A DNA stretch of 64,000 nt from Cupriavidus sp. D39 (GTDB lineage: Bacteria > Pseudomonadota > Gammaproteobacteria > Burkholderiales > Burkholderiaceae). The position numbers were made by a program, and so were the translations under genes. The DNA lies in contig NZ_JAPNLE010000009.1 in NCBI RefSeq assembly GCF_026627925.1, positions 4,588,001 through 4,652,000 of the forward strand, given 5' to 3'. The number at the start of each line of letters is the position of its first letter. Position 1 is the first letter of the stretch. Shown piece by piece: positions 46,563 through 56,151 of the stretch. The notes below the pieces were generated by a model. That model did not search any database and had not been told where the DNA came from. It was given only the letters and a program-made list of their open reading frames with translations.

Positions 46563-48215
46563 TTATTCCCGCGCATCCCGCCGTATCGAGCGCGACAGCA
46601 GGATCACCGGCAGCAGGCCCACCGCCACGATCACCAGCGAGGCGGTGGCGGCCCCGGCCAGGCGCTCGTCGGAGGCCAGGTTGTAGGCCTGCACGGCCAG
46701 CGTGTCGAAGTTGAACGGCCGCATCACGAAGGTGGCCGGCAGCTCCTTCATGACATCGACGAAGACGATCAACGCCGCGGTCAGCAGGCTGCCGCGCAGC
46801 ATCGGCAGGTGCACGCGCCGCAGCGTGGCGCCGGGGCCGTGGCCAAGACTGCGCGCCGCCGCGTCCATGCCCGGCGTGATCTTGACCAGGCCAGCGTTGA
46901 CGGTTTGCAGCGCCACGCCCAGAAAGCGCACCAGGTAGGCATAGACCAGCGCGGCAATGCCGCCGGTCAGCAGGAGCCCGGCCGACCATCCCAGATGCTG
47001 CTGCAGCCAGGCCGACATGGCATTGTCCAGTCGCGCCACCGGCACCAGCACGCCGACCGCCACCACCGAGCCGGGCAGGGCATAGCCCATGCCGCACACC
47101 CGCGTCAGCGCGCGCAGCAGCCAGCCCCGGCCGGCGGCCATGCCGCGCCCCGCATAACCGATCACCAGCGCTGCCAGCACCGCGATCAGCGCGGTGACGC
47201 TGGCCAGCGCGAAGCTGTTGCGCACCAGGCCGATAAAGCGCGGGCCGAACTGCGCGTCGCCTTCGGCCAGCGCCATCTTGCACAGCATCAGCGCCGGGAT
47301 GGCAAAGCCCAGCAGCACAGGCACCAAGCCTACCAGCAGCGCCAGCGCGGCACGCCAGCCGTGCAGCCGGTAGGCCGGCGCGCGGCGCTGGCCGCCGTGC
47401 ACGCGGGCGCGGCCACGGCTGGCGCGCTCGACCAGCAGGATGCCGATCACGAACAGCAGCATGCAGGCCGACAACTGCGCTGCCGCGTTCTTGTCGCCCA
47501 GCGAGAACCAGGCGCGGTAGATGCCCGTGGAAAAGGTCGGGATGCCGAAATAGGCCACCGTGCCGAAATCGGCCAGTGTCTCCATCAGCGCGAGCGCGGT
47601 GCCGGCCACAATGCCGGGCCTCGCCAGCGGCAGCATCACGCGCCAGATGCTGCCCCAGGTGCCATAGCCAAGCAGCCTTGCCGCTTCCAGCGTGTTCAGC
47701 GTCTGCTGCAGGAAGGCCGCGCGCGCAGTCAGGTAGACATAAGGGTAGAGCACCAGCGTGAACAGCACGATGGCGCCGCCCAGCGAGCGGATATCGGGGA
47801 ACCAGTATTCGCGCGCACGCCAGCCGGTCACTTCGCGCAGCCAGCTTTGCACCGGGCCGGCGAACTGCAGGGCATCGGTATAGGCGTAGGCAATGACATA
47901 AGCCGGCATCGCCAGCGGCAGCACCAGCGCCCATTCCAGCCAGGCCCGCCCGGTGAACCGGTAGGTGCTGACCAGCCACGCGGTGGGCACGCCTACCAGC
48001 AGCACGCCGGCGCAGACCCCGGCCAGCAGCCACAGCGTGTTGCCAACGTACTCGGCCAGGACCGTATCGGCCAGATGCCGCCAGGTGTCGCCGCTGGGCA
48101 CGAGCAGGCTGCCGGCCACCTGCGCGATCGGCAAGGCGATCAGCAGCGCGGCCAGGGCGGCAACCAGGGCTAGCGGGTGCAGGCGGCGGGTACGGCTCGG
48201 GCGAAGCAGGATCAT
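46563..48215 (-). CDS. fbpB: Ferric iron ABC transporter permease
   Basis: 550 residues from the ATG at 48215; the longer open frame upstream runs through the divergent ATPase gene and is not real. Twelve or so membrane helices in two halves, each with the EAA-loop: LNTLEAARLLGYGTWGSIWR in the first and ITPGMDAAARSLGHGPGATL in the second. This two-in-one FbpB permease works with FbpA and FbpC. Divergent from fbpC with a 199-base gap. Confidence 0.93.
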   Translation of the reverse strand: MILLRPSRTRRLHPLALVAALAALLIALPIAQVAGSLLVPSGDTWRHLADTVLAEYVGNTLWLLAGVCAGVLLVGVPTAWLVSTYRFTGRAWLEWALVLPLAMPAYVIAYAYTDALQFAGPVQSWLREVTGWRAREYWFPDIRSLGGAIVLFTLVLYPYVYLTARAAFLQQTLNTLEAARLLGYGTWGSIWRVMLPLARPGIVAGTALALMETLADFGTVAYFGIPTFSTGIYRAWFSLGDKNAAAQLSACMLLFVIGILLVERASRGRARVHGGQRRAPAYRLHGWRAALALLVGLVPVLLGFAIPALMLCKMALAEGDAQFGPRFIGLVRNSFALASVTALIAVLAALVIGYAGRGMAAGRGWLLRALTRVCGMGYALPGSVVAVGVLVPVARLDNAMSAWLQQHLGWSAGLLLTGGIAALVYAYLVRFLGVALQTVNAGLVKITPGMDAAARSLGHGPGATLRRVHLPMLRGSLLTAALIVFVDVMKELPATFVMRPFNFDTLAVQAYNLASDERLAGAATASLVIVAVGLLPVILLSRSIRRDARE

Positions 48216-48371
48216 GCGGCAGCGGATTGGGTGGTGGGTTTGGCGCGGGACAGGTCGAGGCCCGGCGGCAGGGCTCGGTCGGCAGGCCTTGCGAGGCCAG
48301 TCCCGCATTCTAGCAATGCGGGTACGCCGGGGGACACATCCCATGTGACAGACATCAAGGGCCTGCGTCCA

Positions 48372-48377
48372 TATAAT
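48372..48377 (+). promoter_or_regulatory. -10 element of the fbpC promoter
   Basis: TATAAT at 48372-48377 overlaps the first in-frame ATG of the ORF (48376). If this -10 is used, that ATG lies outside the transcript and translation must start at a later ATG (48385 or 48415). Confidence 0.5.
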
Positions 48378-48414
48378 GCTCGGCATGCCAGGCCACCCGC
48401 ATTCCAATTCATCC

Positions 48415-49476
48415 ATGCCAGCACGATCCGATATCGTGATCGAGGTCGATCGCATCCACCATGGCTTTGGCAGCCAGCGCGTTGTCAACGACCTGTCCTT
48501 CACCCTCGCGCGCGGCAGCATCGCCTGCCTGCTCGGCCCCAGCGGTTGCGGCAAGACCACCGTGCTGCGCGCCATCGCGGGTTTCGAGCCGCTGCGCGAA
48601 GGCCGCATCCTGCTGCAAGGGCAGGTGATGTCGTCGCCAGGGTTTGCCGTGGCGCCCGAGCACCGGCGCATCGGCATGGTGTTCCAGGACTACGCCTTGT
48701 TCCCGCACCTGAGCGTGGCGGACAACGTGGCCTTCGGGCTGCATGCCGTGCGCCGCGGCGAACGCGCGGCGCGGGTCGAGGAAATGCTCGCGCTGGTGGG
48801 CCTGGCCGGATCCGGCGGCAAGTTTGCGCATGAACTCTCGGGTGGCCAGCAGCAGCGCGTGGCGCTGGCTCGCGCACTGGCGCCAAAGCCGGAGCTGCTG
48901 CTGCTCGACGAGCCGTTCTCCAACCTTGACATCGAGCTGCGCGAGCGCCTGAGCCTGGAGGTGCGCGACATCCTCAAGGCCCAGGGCGCCACCGCCATCC
49001 TGGTCACGCACGACCAGTACGAGGCCTTTGCCATGGCCGACGAGATCGGCGTGATGCACGCCGGCGCCATCGAGCAGTGGGACAGCGCGCACAACCTGTA
49101 TCACCGGCCGGCCACGCGCGTGGTCGCGGGCTTCATCGGGCAGGGCGTGCTGATCCCGGGCCAGCTTGCCAGCCCACACTCGGTCACGCTGGAACTCGGC
49201 ACGCTGCACAGCAAGGAGCCGCTGGGCGTTCCGCCTGCCACGGCAGAGGTCGATGTGCTGATCCGCCCCGACGATATCGTCCACGACGACGACAGCCCGC
49301 TGCGCGCCCAGATACTGCACAAGGCCTTTCGCGGCGCAGAGATCCTGTACACCCTGCGCCTGGCCGGCGGCGGGCAGGTACTGTCGCTGGTGCCTTCGCA
49401 CCACGATCATGCGCTAGGCGAACACATCGGCATTCGCGTGGAGGTTGACGACGTGGTGGCGTTCCGGCGCGGATGA
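48415..49476 (+). CDS. fbpC: Ferric iron ABC transporter ATP-binding protein
   Basis: 353 residues from the ATG at 48415. Walker A LLGPSGCGKTTVLRAIAGFE, Q-loop VFQDYALFPHLSVADNVAFG, signature ELSGGQQQRVALARALAPKP, Walker B LLLLDEPFSNLDIE, switch His in ILVTHDQYEA. A C-terminal TOBE-like regulatory domain follows from about residue 245. Energises FbpB. I reject the ATG at 48376 because a TATAAT overlaps it. Confidence 0.92.
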   Translation: MPARSDIVIEVDRIHHGFGSQRVVNDLSFTLARGSIACLLGPSGCGKTTVLRAIAGFEPLREGRILLQGQVMSSPGFAVAPEHRRIGMVFQDYALFPHLSVADNVAFGLHAVRRGERAARVEEMLALVGLAGSGGKFAHELSGGQQQRVALARALAPKPELLLLDEPFSNLDIELRERLSLEVRDILKAQGATAILVTHDQYEAFAMADEIGVMHAGAIEQWDSAHNLYHRPATRVVAGFIGQGVLIPGQLASPHSVTLELGTLHSKEPLGVPPATAEVDVLIRPDDIVHDDDSPLRAQILHKAFRGAEILYTLRLAGGGQVLSLVPSHHDHALGEHIGIRVEVDDVVAFRRG

Positions 49477-49550
49477 GCGCGCGCCGCCAGGTCCTGGCAG
49501 CTTGCTTGCTTACTGATTTGTCTTTCCCGACACGACGGCTTCAAGGCTTC

Positions 49551-50633
49551 ATGGCCTCACTACCTCACGATTCCAGGACTCTCATCGTGTTTGCTTCCCT
49601 GAAGTGCGCATCCCGGCCGCTGCGCCGCCAATGCCTGCGCAGCGGCCTGCTGCTGGCCTTGCTGGCCTGCGGCGCAAGCCAGGCCTGGGCCCAGCCGGCT
49701 GCCGGCGCCACGTGGCGGATGGCCACCGAGTACCCGGCCAGCGCCATGCCGGGCGAAGGGCTGGGCACCTTCGCCGACGAGGTCAAGGCGCGCACCGCAG
49801 GCGCAATCGAGGTCAAGCCCAGCTTTGACGCCAGCGCGGGCGTCAAGTCCGCGCAGATGCCGGCCGCGGTGAAAGAAGGGCGACTGGAGGGCGGCGACGC
49901 CTTCGGCGGCGCGCTGGGTGCGGTCGATCCGCTGTTCCTGCTGTCTTCGCTGCCGTTCGTCGCCACCTCGGTCGACTCAGCCAAGCGCCTTGCCGAACTC
50001 GCCCGCGCCGACTACGCGCGCGCCTTCGAGGCGCAGGGGCAGCATCTGCTCTACGTCACGCCGTGGCCGCCCACCGGCTTGTGGTCGCGCAACGCCGTTG
50101 CCACGCTGACCGACCTGCGCGCGCTATCGGTGCGCACCTATGACGAGACTTCCACCGAAGTCATGCGCGCTGCCGGCGCGCAGTCGACCAACCTGTCGTT
50201 TGCCGACGCGATGCCGCGCCTGAAAGACGGCACGGTCAAGGCGGTGCTGTCGTCCGGCGATGGAGGCGCCGGCCGCAAGCTTTGGGACTACCTGCCCAAC
50301 TTCACGGCCATCGGCTATGCGATGCCGTTGTCGTTCACCACGGTCAATGCGGCCGCGTATGCGGCCTTGCCGCCCGCTTTGCGTGCCTCGGTGGACGCCG
50401 CCGCGCAGGCGACCGAGCAAAAGCAGTGGGCCCGCCTGGGCACCCGCCTGGCAGAGAACGCCGCGCGCATGCGCGCCAACGGCGTGACCATCCAGGACAA
50501 CCCCGCTCCGGCGGTGCAGCAGGCACTGCGCGATGCCGGCGCGGGCGCGGTGACGGCCTGGCGCGCGCGCGTGGGCAGCGAGCGTGCCGGCGTGCTGGAT
50601 GCCTTCACGCGCAATGAGCGCGCCGCGCGCTGA
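49551..50633 (+). CDS. Orphan TRAP-type periplasmic binding protein (DctP family)
   Basis: 360 residues from the ATG at 49551 (AAGG upstream); the open frame begins 26 codons earlier and overlaps fbpC. Signal peptide to QAWAQ. DctP features are TWRMATEYPASAMPGEGLGT, TFADEVKARTAGAIEVKPSF, GGALGAVDPLFLLSSLPFVA, the conserved Arg region ALSVRTYDETSTEVMRAAGA, and AVLSSGDGGAGRKLWDYLPN. Binds an organic acid in the periplasm. No DctQ/DctM membrane genes are in the window. Confidence 0.87.
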   Translation: MASLPHDSRTLIVFASLKCASRPLRRQCLRSGLLLALLACGASQAWAQPAAGATWRMATEYPASAMPGEGLGTFADEVKARTAGAIEVKPSFDASAGVKSAQMPAAVKEGRLEGGDAFGGALGAVDPLFLLSSLPFVATSVDSAKRLAELARADYARAFEAQGQHLLYVTPWPPTGLWSRNAVATLTDLRALSVRTYDETSTEVMRAAGAQSTNLSFADAMPRLKDGTVKAVLSSGDGGAGRKLWDYLPNFTAIGYAMPLSFTTVNAAAYAALPPALRASVDAAAQATEQKQWARLGTRLAENAARMRANGVTIQDNPAPAVQQALRDAGAGAVTAWRARVGSERAGVLDAFTRNERAAR

Positions 50634-50750
50634 TTCGCCAGCCGTGGCGGGCTGCGCGGCCCGCCGCGCGCGATGGTCTACACTGTCAGGTTCCTAGGCG
50701 CAGCGGGCACGCACCGTGCGCGCCTGACCTGACATAAAGGCCTGAATACC

Positions 50751-52118
50751 GTGGCGGACACGCTGTTTTCCGAAGCTCCCGATCGTTCCCAACAACCCCT
50801 GGCCGAGCGCCTGCGTCCGCGCAATATCGACGAGGTGATCGGCCAGCAACACCTGCTTGGCGCCGGCAAGCCGCTGCGGGTGGCGTTCGCGTCCGGCGAG
50901 CCGCATTCCATGATCCTGTGGGGCCCGCCCGGCGTGGGCAAGACCACGCTGGCGCGGCTGATGGCCACGGCCTTCGATGCCGAGTTCATCGCGTTGTCGG
51001 CGGTGCTGTCCGGCGTCAAGGACATCCGCGAGGCAGTCGAGCGTGCCGAGCAATACCGGGCCCACGGACGGCGCACGCTGGTGTTCGTGGACGAGGTGCA
51101 CCGCTTCAACAAGAGCCAGCAGGACGCCTTCCTGCCGCACGTGGAAAGCGGGCTGTTCACCTTTATCGGCGCCACCACCGAGAACCCGTCCTTCGAGGTC
51201 AACGGCGCATTGCTGTCGCGCGCCGCGGTGTATGTGCTCAAGAGCCTGGACGACGCGGAACTGACGCAACTGGCGCGGCGCGCCAGCGAAGAGCTGGGTG
51301 GCCTGCAGTGGGAGGAAGAGGCGCTGCTGCTGATCGTGGCCTCGGCCGATGGCGATGGCCGCAAGCTGCTCAACAATATCGAGATCGTGGCGCGCGCCGC
51401 GCGCAGTGCCAACGCGCCGGTCATCGACAACGCGTTGCTCGGCAGCGCCTTGTCGGAGAACCTGCGCCGCTTCGACAAGGGCGGCGACGCGTTCTACGAT
51501 CAGATCAGCGCGCTGCACAAGTCCGTGCGCGGCTCCGATCCCGATGCCACGCTGTACTGGTTCTGCCGCATGATCGACGGCGGCGCCGATCCGCGCTACC
51601 TGGCGCGGCGCATCGTGCGCATGGCGTGGGAGGACATCGGCCTGGCCGATCCGCGTGCCGCCCGCATCACGTTGGATGCCGCCGAGACCTACGAACGGCT
51701 GGGCTCGCCCGAAGGCGAGCTCGCGCTGGCGCAAGCCTTGATCTACCTGGCCGTGGCGCCCAAGTCCAATGCCGGCTACAACGCCTACAACACCGCGCGT
51801 GCCTTCGTGGCCAAGGACAAGTCGCGGGGCGTGCCGGTGCACCTGCGCAATGCGCCGACCAAGCTGATGAAAGAACTCGGCTACGGCCACGCCTACCGCT
51901 ACGCGCACGACGAGCCCGAAGCCTATGCCGCCGGCGAGCACTACTTCCCCGACGACCTCAAGCGCCCGGGCTGGTACAAGCCCACGCCGCGCGGGCTGGA
52001 AGGCAAGATCGGCGACAAGCTGCGCCACCTGCGAGATCTTGACGCGCAATGGCGCCGGCAGCAGGGCAAAGGCAGGGGCAGGGACGACGACGGTGGCGAC
52101 GGCGGCGGGGCGCAATAG
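50751..52118 (+). CDS. rarA: Replication-associated recombination protein A
   Basis: 455 residues. GTG start at 50751. AAA+ ATPase with PLAERLRPRNIDEVIGQQHL, Walker A LWGPPGVGKTTLARLMA near residue 60, Walker B VFVDEVHRFNKSQQDAFLPH and sensor 1 FIGATTENPSFEVNGALLSR. The tetramerisation domain follows (YNAYNTARAFVAKDKSRGVP, YAAGEHYFPDDLKRPGWYKP). Acts at stalled replication forks. A Gly/Asp-rich tail of about 15 residues. Followed by serS. Confidence 0.96.
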   Translation: MADTLFSEAPDRSQQPLAERLRPRNIDEVIGQQHLLGAGKPLRVAFASGEPHSMILWGPPGVGKTTLARLMATAFDAEFIALSAVLSGVKDIREAVERAEQYRAHGRRTLVFVDEVHRFNKSQQDAFLPHVESGLFTFIGATTENPSFEVNGALLSRAAVYVLKSLDDAELTQLARRASEELGGLQWEEEALLLIVASADGDGRKLLNNIEIVARAARSANAPVIDNALLGSALSENLRRFDKGGDAFYDQISALHKSVRGSDPDATLYWFCRMIDGGADPRYLARRIVRMAWEDIGLADPRAARITLDAAETYERLGSPEGELALAQALIYLAVAPKSNAGYNAYNTARAFVAKDKSRGVPVHLRNAPTKLMKELGYGHAYRYAHDEPEAYAAGEHYFPDDLKRPGWYKPTPRGLEGKIGDKLRHLRDLDAQWRRQQGKGRGRDDDGGDGGGAQ

Positions 52119-52221
52119 CGCGCATCGCCCTTGCCCGGCGGCGTGTCCTCGCGAGCAGCGGGCGATCCGCCAGCCTGTTCTCCAGCCGGCGCAACGGTGT
52201 CAGCCCCGGCCAGTACAGTAA

Positions 52222-53580
<1,359 letters not shown>

Positions 53581-53597
53581 TTTTTCACGCGAGGGGC

Positions 53598-53627
53598 TTG
53601 CGGGGCAAACAAGATTTCCTCTATAAT
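53598..53627 (+). promoter_or_regulatory. Promoter of the tRNA-Ser gene
   Basis: TTGCGG (53598-53603), 18 bases, TATAAT (53622-53627), 32 bases before the tRNA. The inverted repeat AACAAGATT/AATCTTGTT (53608-53616, 53625-53633) brackets and overlaps the -10. Confidence 0.65.
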
Positions 53628-53658
53628 CTTGTTCTTCGCGACAAGCGACCCAGTTACC

Positions 53659-53749
<91 letters not shown>

Positions 53750-53757
53750 CAGTACCC

Positions 53758-53794
53758 AAAGCCTCACGATTCCTCACAGAGTCGTGGGGCTTTT
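53758..53794 (+). terminator. Terminator of tRNA-Ser
   Basis: AAAGCCTCACGA (53758-53769) pairs with TCGTGGGGCTTT (53782-53793) through a 12-base loop with one G-T pair, followed by TTGCTTT. It begins 10 bases after the tRNA. Confidence 0.8.
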
Positions 53795-53875
53795 GCTTTG
53801 GGGGTACGGCCTCGCGTTGCCGGCACTATATTGGTTAAGTGGCAACCGCCACGTCGACCAGAATGGAGGTAAGGC

Positions 53876-54031
53876 ATGAGCCGGAACGCTCACTCCAATT
53901 CGAAGCGGCCATCCCCGAATATCCGCATAGAGAAACGGCACAGCAAGGAGAGCGAGGTGCAGGAGGTTTCTCAGAAGGACCCGAAGATGGCTGAGCCTGG
54001 CGCGATGCGTCAGCGCACGCATCGCAAGTAA
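53876..54031 (+). CDS. Small basic hydrophilic protein, 51 residues
   Basis: ATG at 53876 preceded by GGAGGTAAGGC, one of the best ribosome-binding sites in the window. The product is MSRNAHSNSKRPSPNIRIEK and onward to RQRTHRK, rich in Lys, Arg, Ser and Glu, with no hydrophobic segment and no known domain. The codons include many with A or T in third position, unlike neighbouring genes. It follows the tRNA-Ser terminator, so it needs its own promoter (A/T-rich sequence near 53825-53840). Function unknown; a nucleic-acid- or ribosome-binding role would fit the charge but is a guess. Confidence 0.6.
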   Translation: MSRNAHSNSKRPSPNIRIEKRHSKESEVQEVSQKDPKMAEPGAMRQRTHRK

Positions 54032-54117
54032 TTTAGCCAACCCGCAGTCAACCACGCAGTCAACCCTGCGCACCCGCGCGGGGCCCGCAACCGGCCCCGC
54101 GCAGTCAATGCACTATC

Positions 54118-56151
54118 ATGACGCTGCTCCGATTTGAACAGCCGCTCATGACACAGTCTTCTTACCAGCCTTCCCCGCACGCCTTGCCCGGCGCCGATGC
54201 GTCCTCCGACTATCTGCATGGCATGCCCTTTCGCCACTACAAGGGCGGTGCCTATGCCATCGTCGGGCTCGGCGTGATCGAGTCGGACCTGTCGCAGGTG
54301 GTCGTGTACGAGTCGATGCGGGATCGCTCCCGGTTGTGGGTGCGGCCGCTGGACGTATTCAGCGAAAGCGTGGCCGCGCCGCAGGGCACGCAGCCGCGTT
54401 TCGCGCCAGACTGGCCGGCCGCGCTGGCTTGCCTGGACTGGTTGCCGCGCGCGACCGTGCTGCAGGTGCTGGCCTGCTACGACGCGCCTTACCGGCATTA
54501 CCACGATCGCCGCCATGTGCTGGAGATGTTTGCGCTGGCGCAGGCGCGCGGCATTGTGCTTGCGCCAGCGCAGGCGCTTGCCGTGCTGTTCCACGACGCG
54601 GTCTACGTGCCGGGTTGCGAGCATAACGAAGCGGCATCGGCCGGGTTGATCGAAACCATGGTGAGCGGGGTCGATGCGGCGGTGACAGCGCTGGCCGCAC
54701 GCATCGTGATGGATACGTGCGGGCATCGTGCTTCGGTGCCGGAGTCCGAGGCGGTGCTGGATCTGGACCTGTCTCGGCTGGCCGCACCCGAGGCGGACTT
54801 CGACGCCTGGACCGCCGCCGTGTTCGAGGAAAACAAGGCGCTGCTGGCCAATCGCCTGGGCTTGTCCGGAGACGCCTTGTTCGCGGCCTTCATGCAACGC
54901 CGCATTGCGTTCCTGCAGGCGATGGCGCAGCGCCCGCGGCTCTTCCTCACCGCGGCATTTGCCGATTGCGAAGCACCGGCACGCGCCAATATCGCGCGCA
55001 TGGCGGCGGGGGCTGAGCCGATGGTGGCTGCTCCTGTTCAAGCGCTCGCCGCGGTCCAGCCGGCTGGCGCGCCCTGGCTCACACCGGCAACCGCGCTGGG
55101 CGTGGTGGGCCTTCTCGCCTTGTTCGCGCTGTTGCTGCTTTGCGTGGTGCGCGGCCTGCTGCTGGTCATCCGCCCGCTGGTGCGCCGGCTCGATGCCGCG
55201 CGGCTGCGTGGCCGCGACGCGCTGCGCGTACGCGCCACGAAGCCGTGGCCGCGCGTTGCCAGCCTGCTGGAGCGCGATATCGTCGAGTTGCTCGTGCTGG
55301 CGGTGGGCGGAGTGCTGTTGCTGGCGTGCGCTGCCGCCTTGCTGTGGCTGGGTGAATCCATCGCCGAAGGCGCGCCACTGGTGCAGGTGGACCAGGCGGT
55401 GTTCGCGCAGCTTCGCGCATGGCAGCAAGGCTGGCTGGATACGGCCATGGTGGCGCTGACCGAGCTGGGTGGCGCGCGGGTATCCGTGGCGGTGGGCGTG
55501 GCGGTCTTTGGCTGGCTGGCGTGGCGCCGGGCCTGGGTGGCGGCGGCGTACTGGGTGGGGGCGCTGGTTGGCGCGCGCGCCTGCGTGATGGTGCTCAAGC
55601 TCGCCCTTGAGCGCAGCCGGCCGGCCAGCATCTACGGCGGCCTGGAGTCGTTCTCGTTTCCCAGCGGCCACGCCACCAGCAGCATGGTGACCTACGGCTT
55701 CCTGGCTTTCCTGTTGTGCCTGCGCCAGCCGTGGCGGGTACGGATGCCGGTGGTCGCGCTGACGGCGGTGGTGGTGACGCTGATCTGCCTGTCGCGGCTC
55801 TACCTTGGCATGCACTGGCTGTCCGACGTGCTGGCGGGCTGCGCGCTCGGCTTTGCCTGGATCGTGCTGCTGGGCACCGCGTACGTTACCCTGCATGCGC
55901 CGGAGCGCCTGGCGCCGCTGCGCCTGGGCGCGGTCGCCGCCGCGGCGGTGGTGGTGGTCGGGGCCTGGATCGTGGTGTTCCAGTTGCCCACCACGGTCGA
56001 GCGCTATCGCCGCGCGCTTACGGCTGGAACGGCTCCGCCGGCGGCAGCCGCGAGACCAGCAACTGATCGATCTTGTGATGGTCGATGTCCAGCACCTCAA
56101 AGCGGAATCCCGCGGCCTCGATCGCTTCCGATTTCTTCGGGATCCGCTTGA
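54118..56151 (+). CDS. DUF1653 - HD phosphohydrolase - PAP2 phosphatase fusion protein
   Basis: 677 residues. Residues about 33-90 are a DUF1653 module (GMPFRHYKGGAYAIVGLGVI, VVYESMRDRSRLWVRPLDVF). Residues about 105-295 match the predicted HD phosphohydrolase family COG4339 (YRHYHDRRHVLEMFALAQAR, ALAVLFHDAVYVPGCEHNEA, metal-binding His-Asp). Residues about 315-640 are a membrane PAP2 domain with all three motifs: KLALERSRP, FPSGHATSS near 517, and SRLYLGMHWLSD near 560. Two membrane helices join the soluble and PAP2 parts. The last 45 residues run antisense through the corC-like gene and may not be real. Activity is probably dephosphorylation of a lipid phosphate plus hydrolysis of an unknown phosphorylated substrate. 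Confidence 0.85.
   Translation: MTLLRFEQPLMTQSSYQPSPHALPGADASSDYLHGMPFRHYKGGAYAIVGLGVIESDLSQVVVYESMRDRSRLWVRPLDVFSESVAAPQGTQPRFAPDWPAALACLDWLPRATVLQVLACYDAPYRHYHDRRHVLEMFALAQARGIVLAPAQALAVLFHDAVYVPGCEHNEAASAGLIETMVSGVDAAVTALAARIVMDTCGHRASVPESEAVLDLDLSRLAAPEADFDAWTAAVFEENKALLANRLGLSGDALFAAFMQRRIAFLQAMAQRPRLFLTAAFADCEAPARANIARMAAGAEPMVAAPVQALAAVQPAGAPWLTPATALGVVGLLALFALLLLCVVRGLLLVIRPLVRRLDAARLRGRDALRVRATKPWPRVASLLERDIVELLVLAVGGVLLLACAAALLWLGESIAEGAPLVQVDQAVFAQLRAWQQGWLDTAMVALTELGGARVSVAVGVAVFGWLAWRRAWVAAAYWVGALVGARACVMVLKLALERSRPASIYGGLESFSFPSGHATSSMVTYGFLAFLLCLRQPWRVRMPVVALTAVVVTLICLSRLYLGMHWLSDVLAGCALGFAWIVLLGTAYVTLHAPERLAPLRLGAVAAAAVVVVGAWIVVFQLPTTVERYRRALTAGTAPPAAAARPATDRSCDGRCPAPQSGIPRPRSLPISSGSA

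Noticed and set aside
46563..48677. Long form of fbpB starting at 48677
   Set aside because: The first 154 codons lie antisense to fbpC and have no membrane segments. The ATG at 48215 begins the membrane protein.
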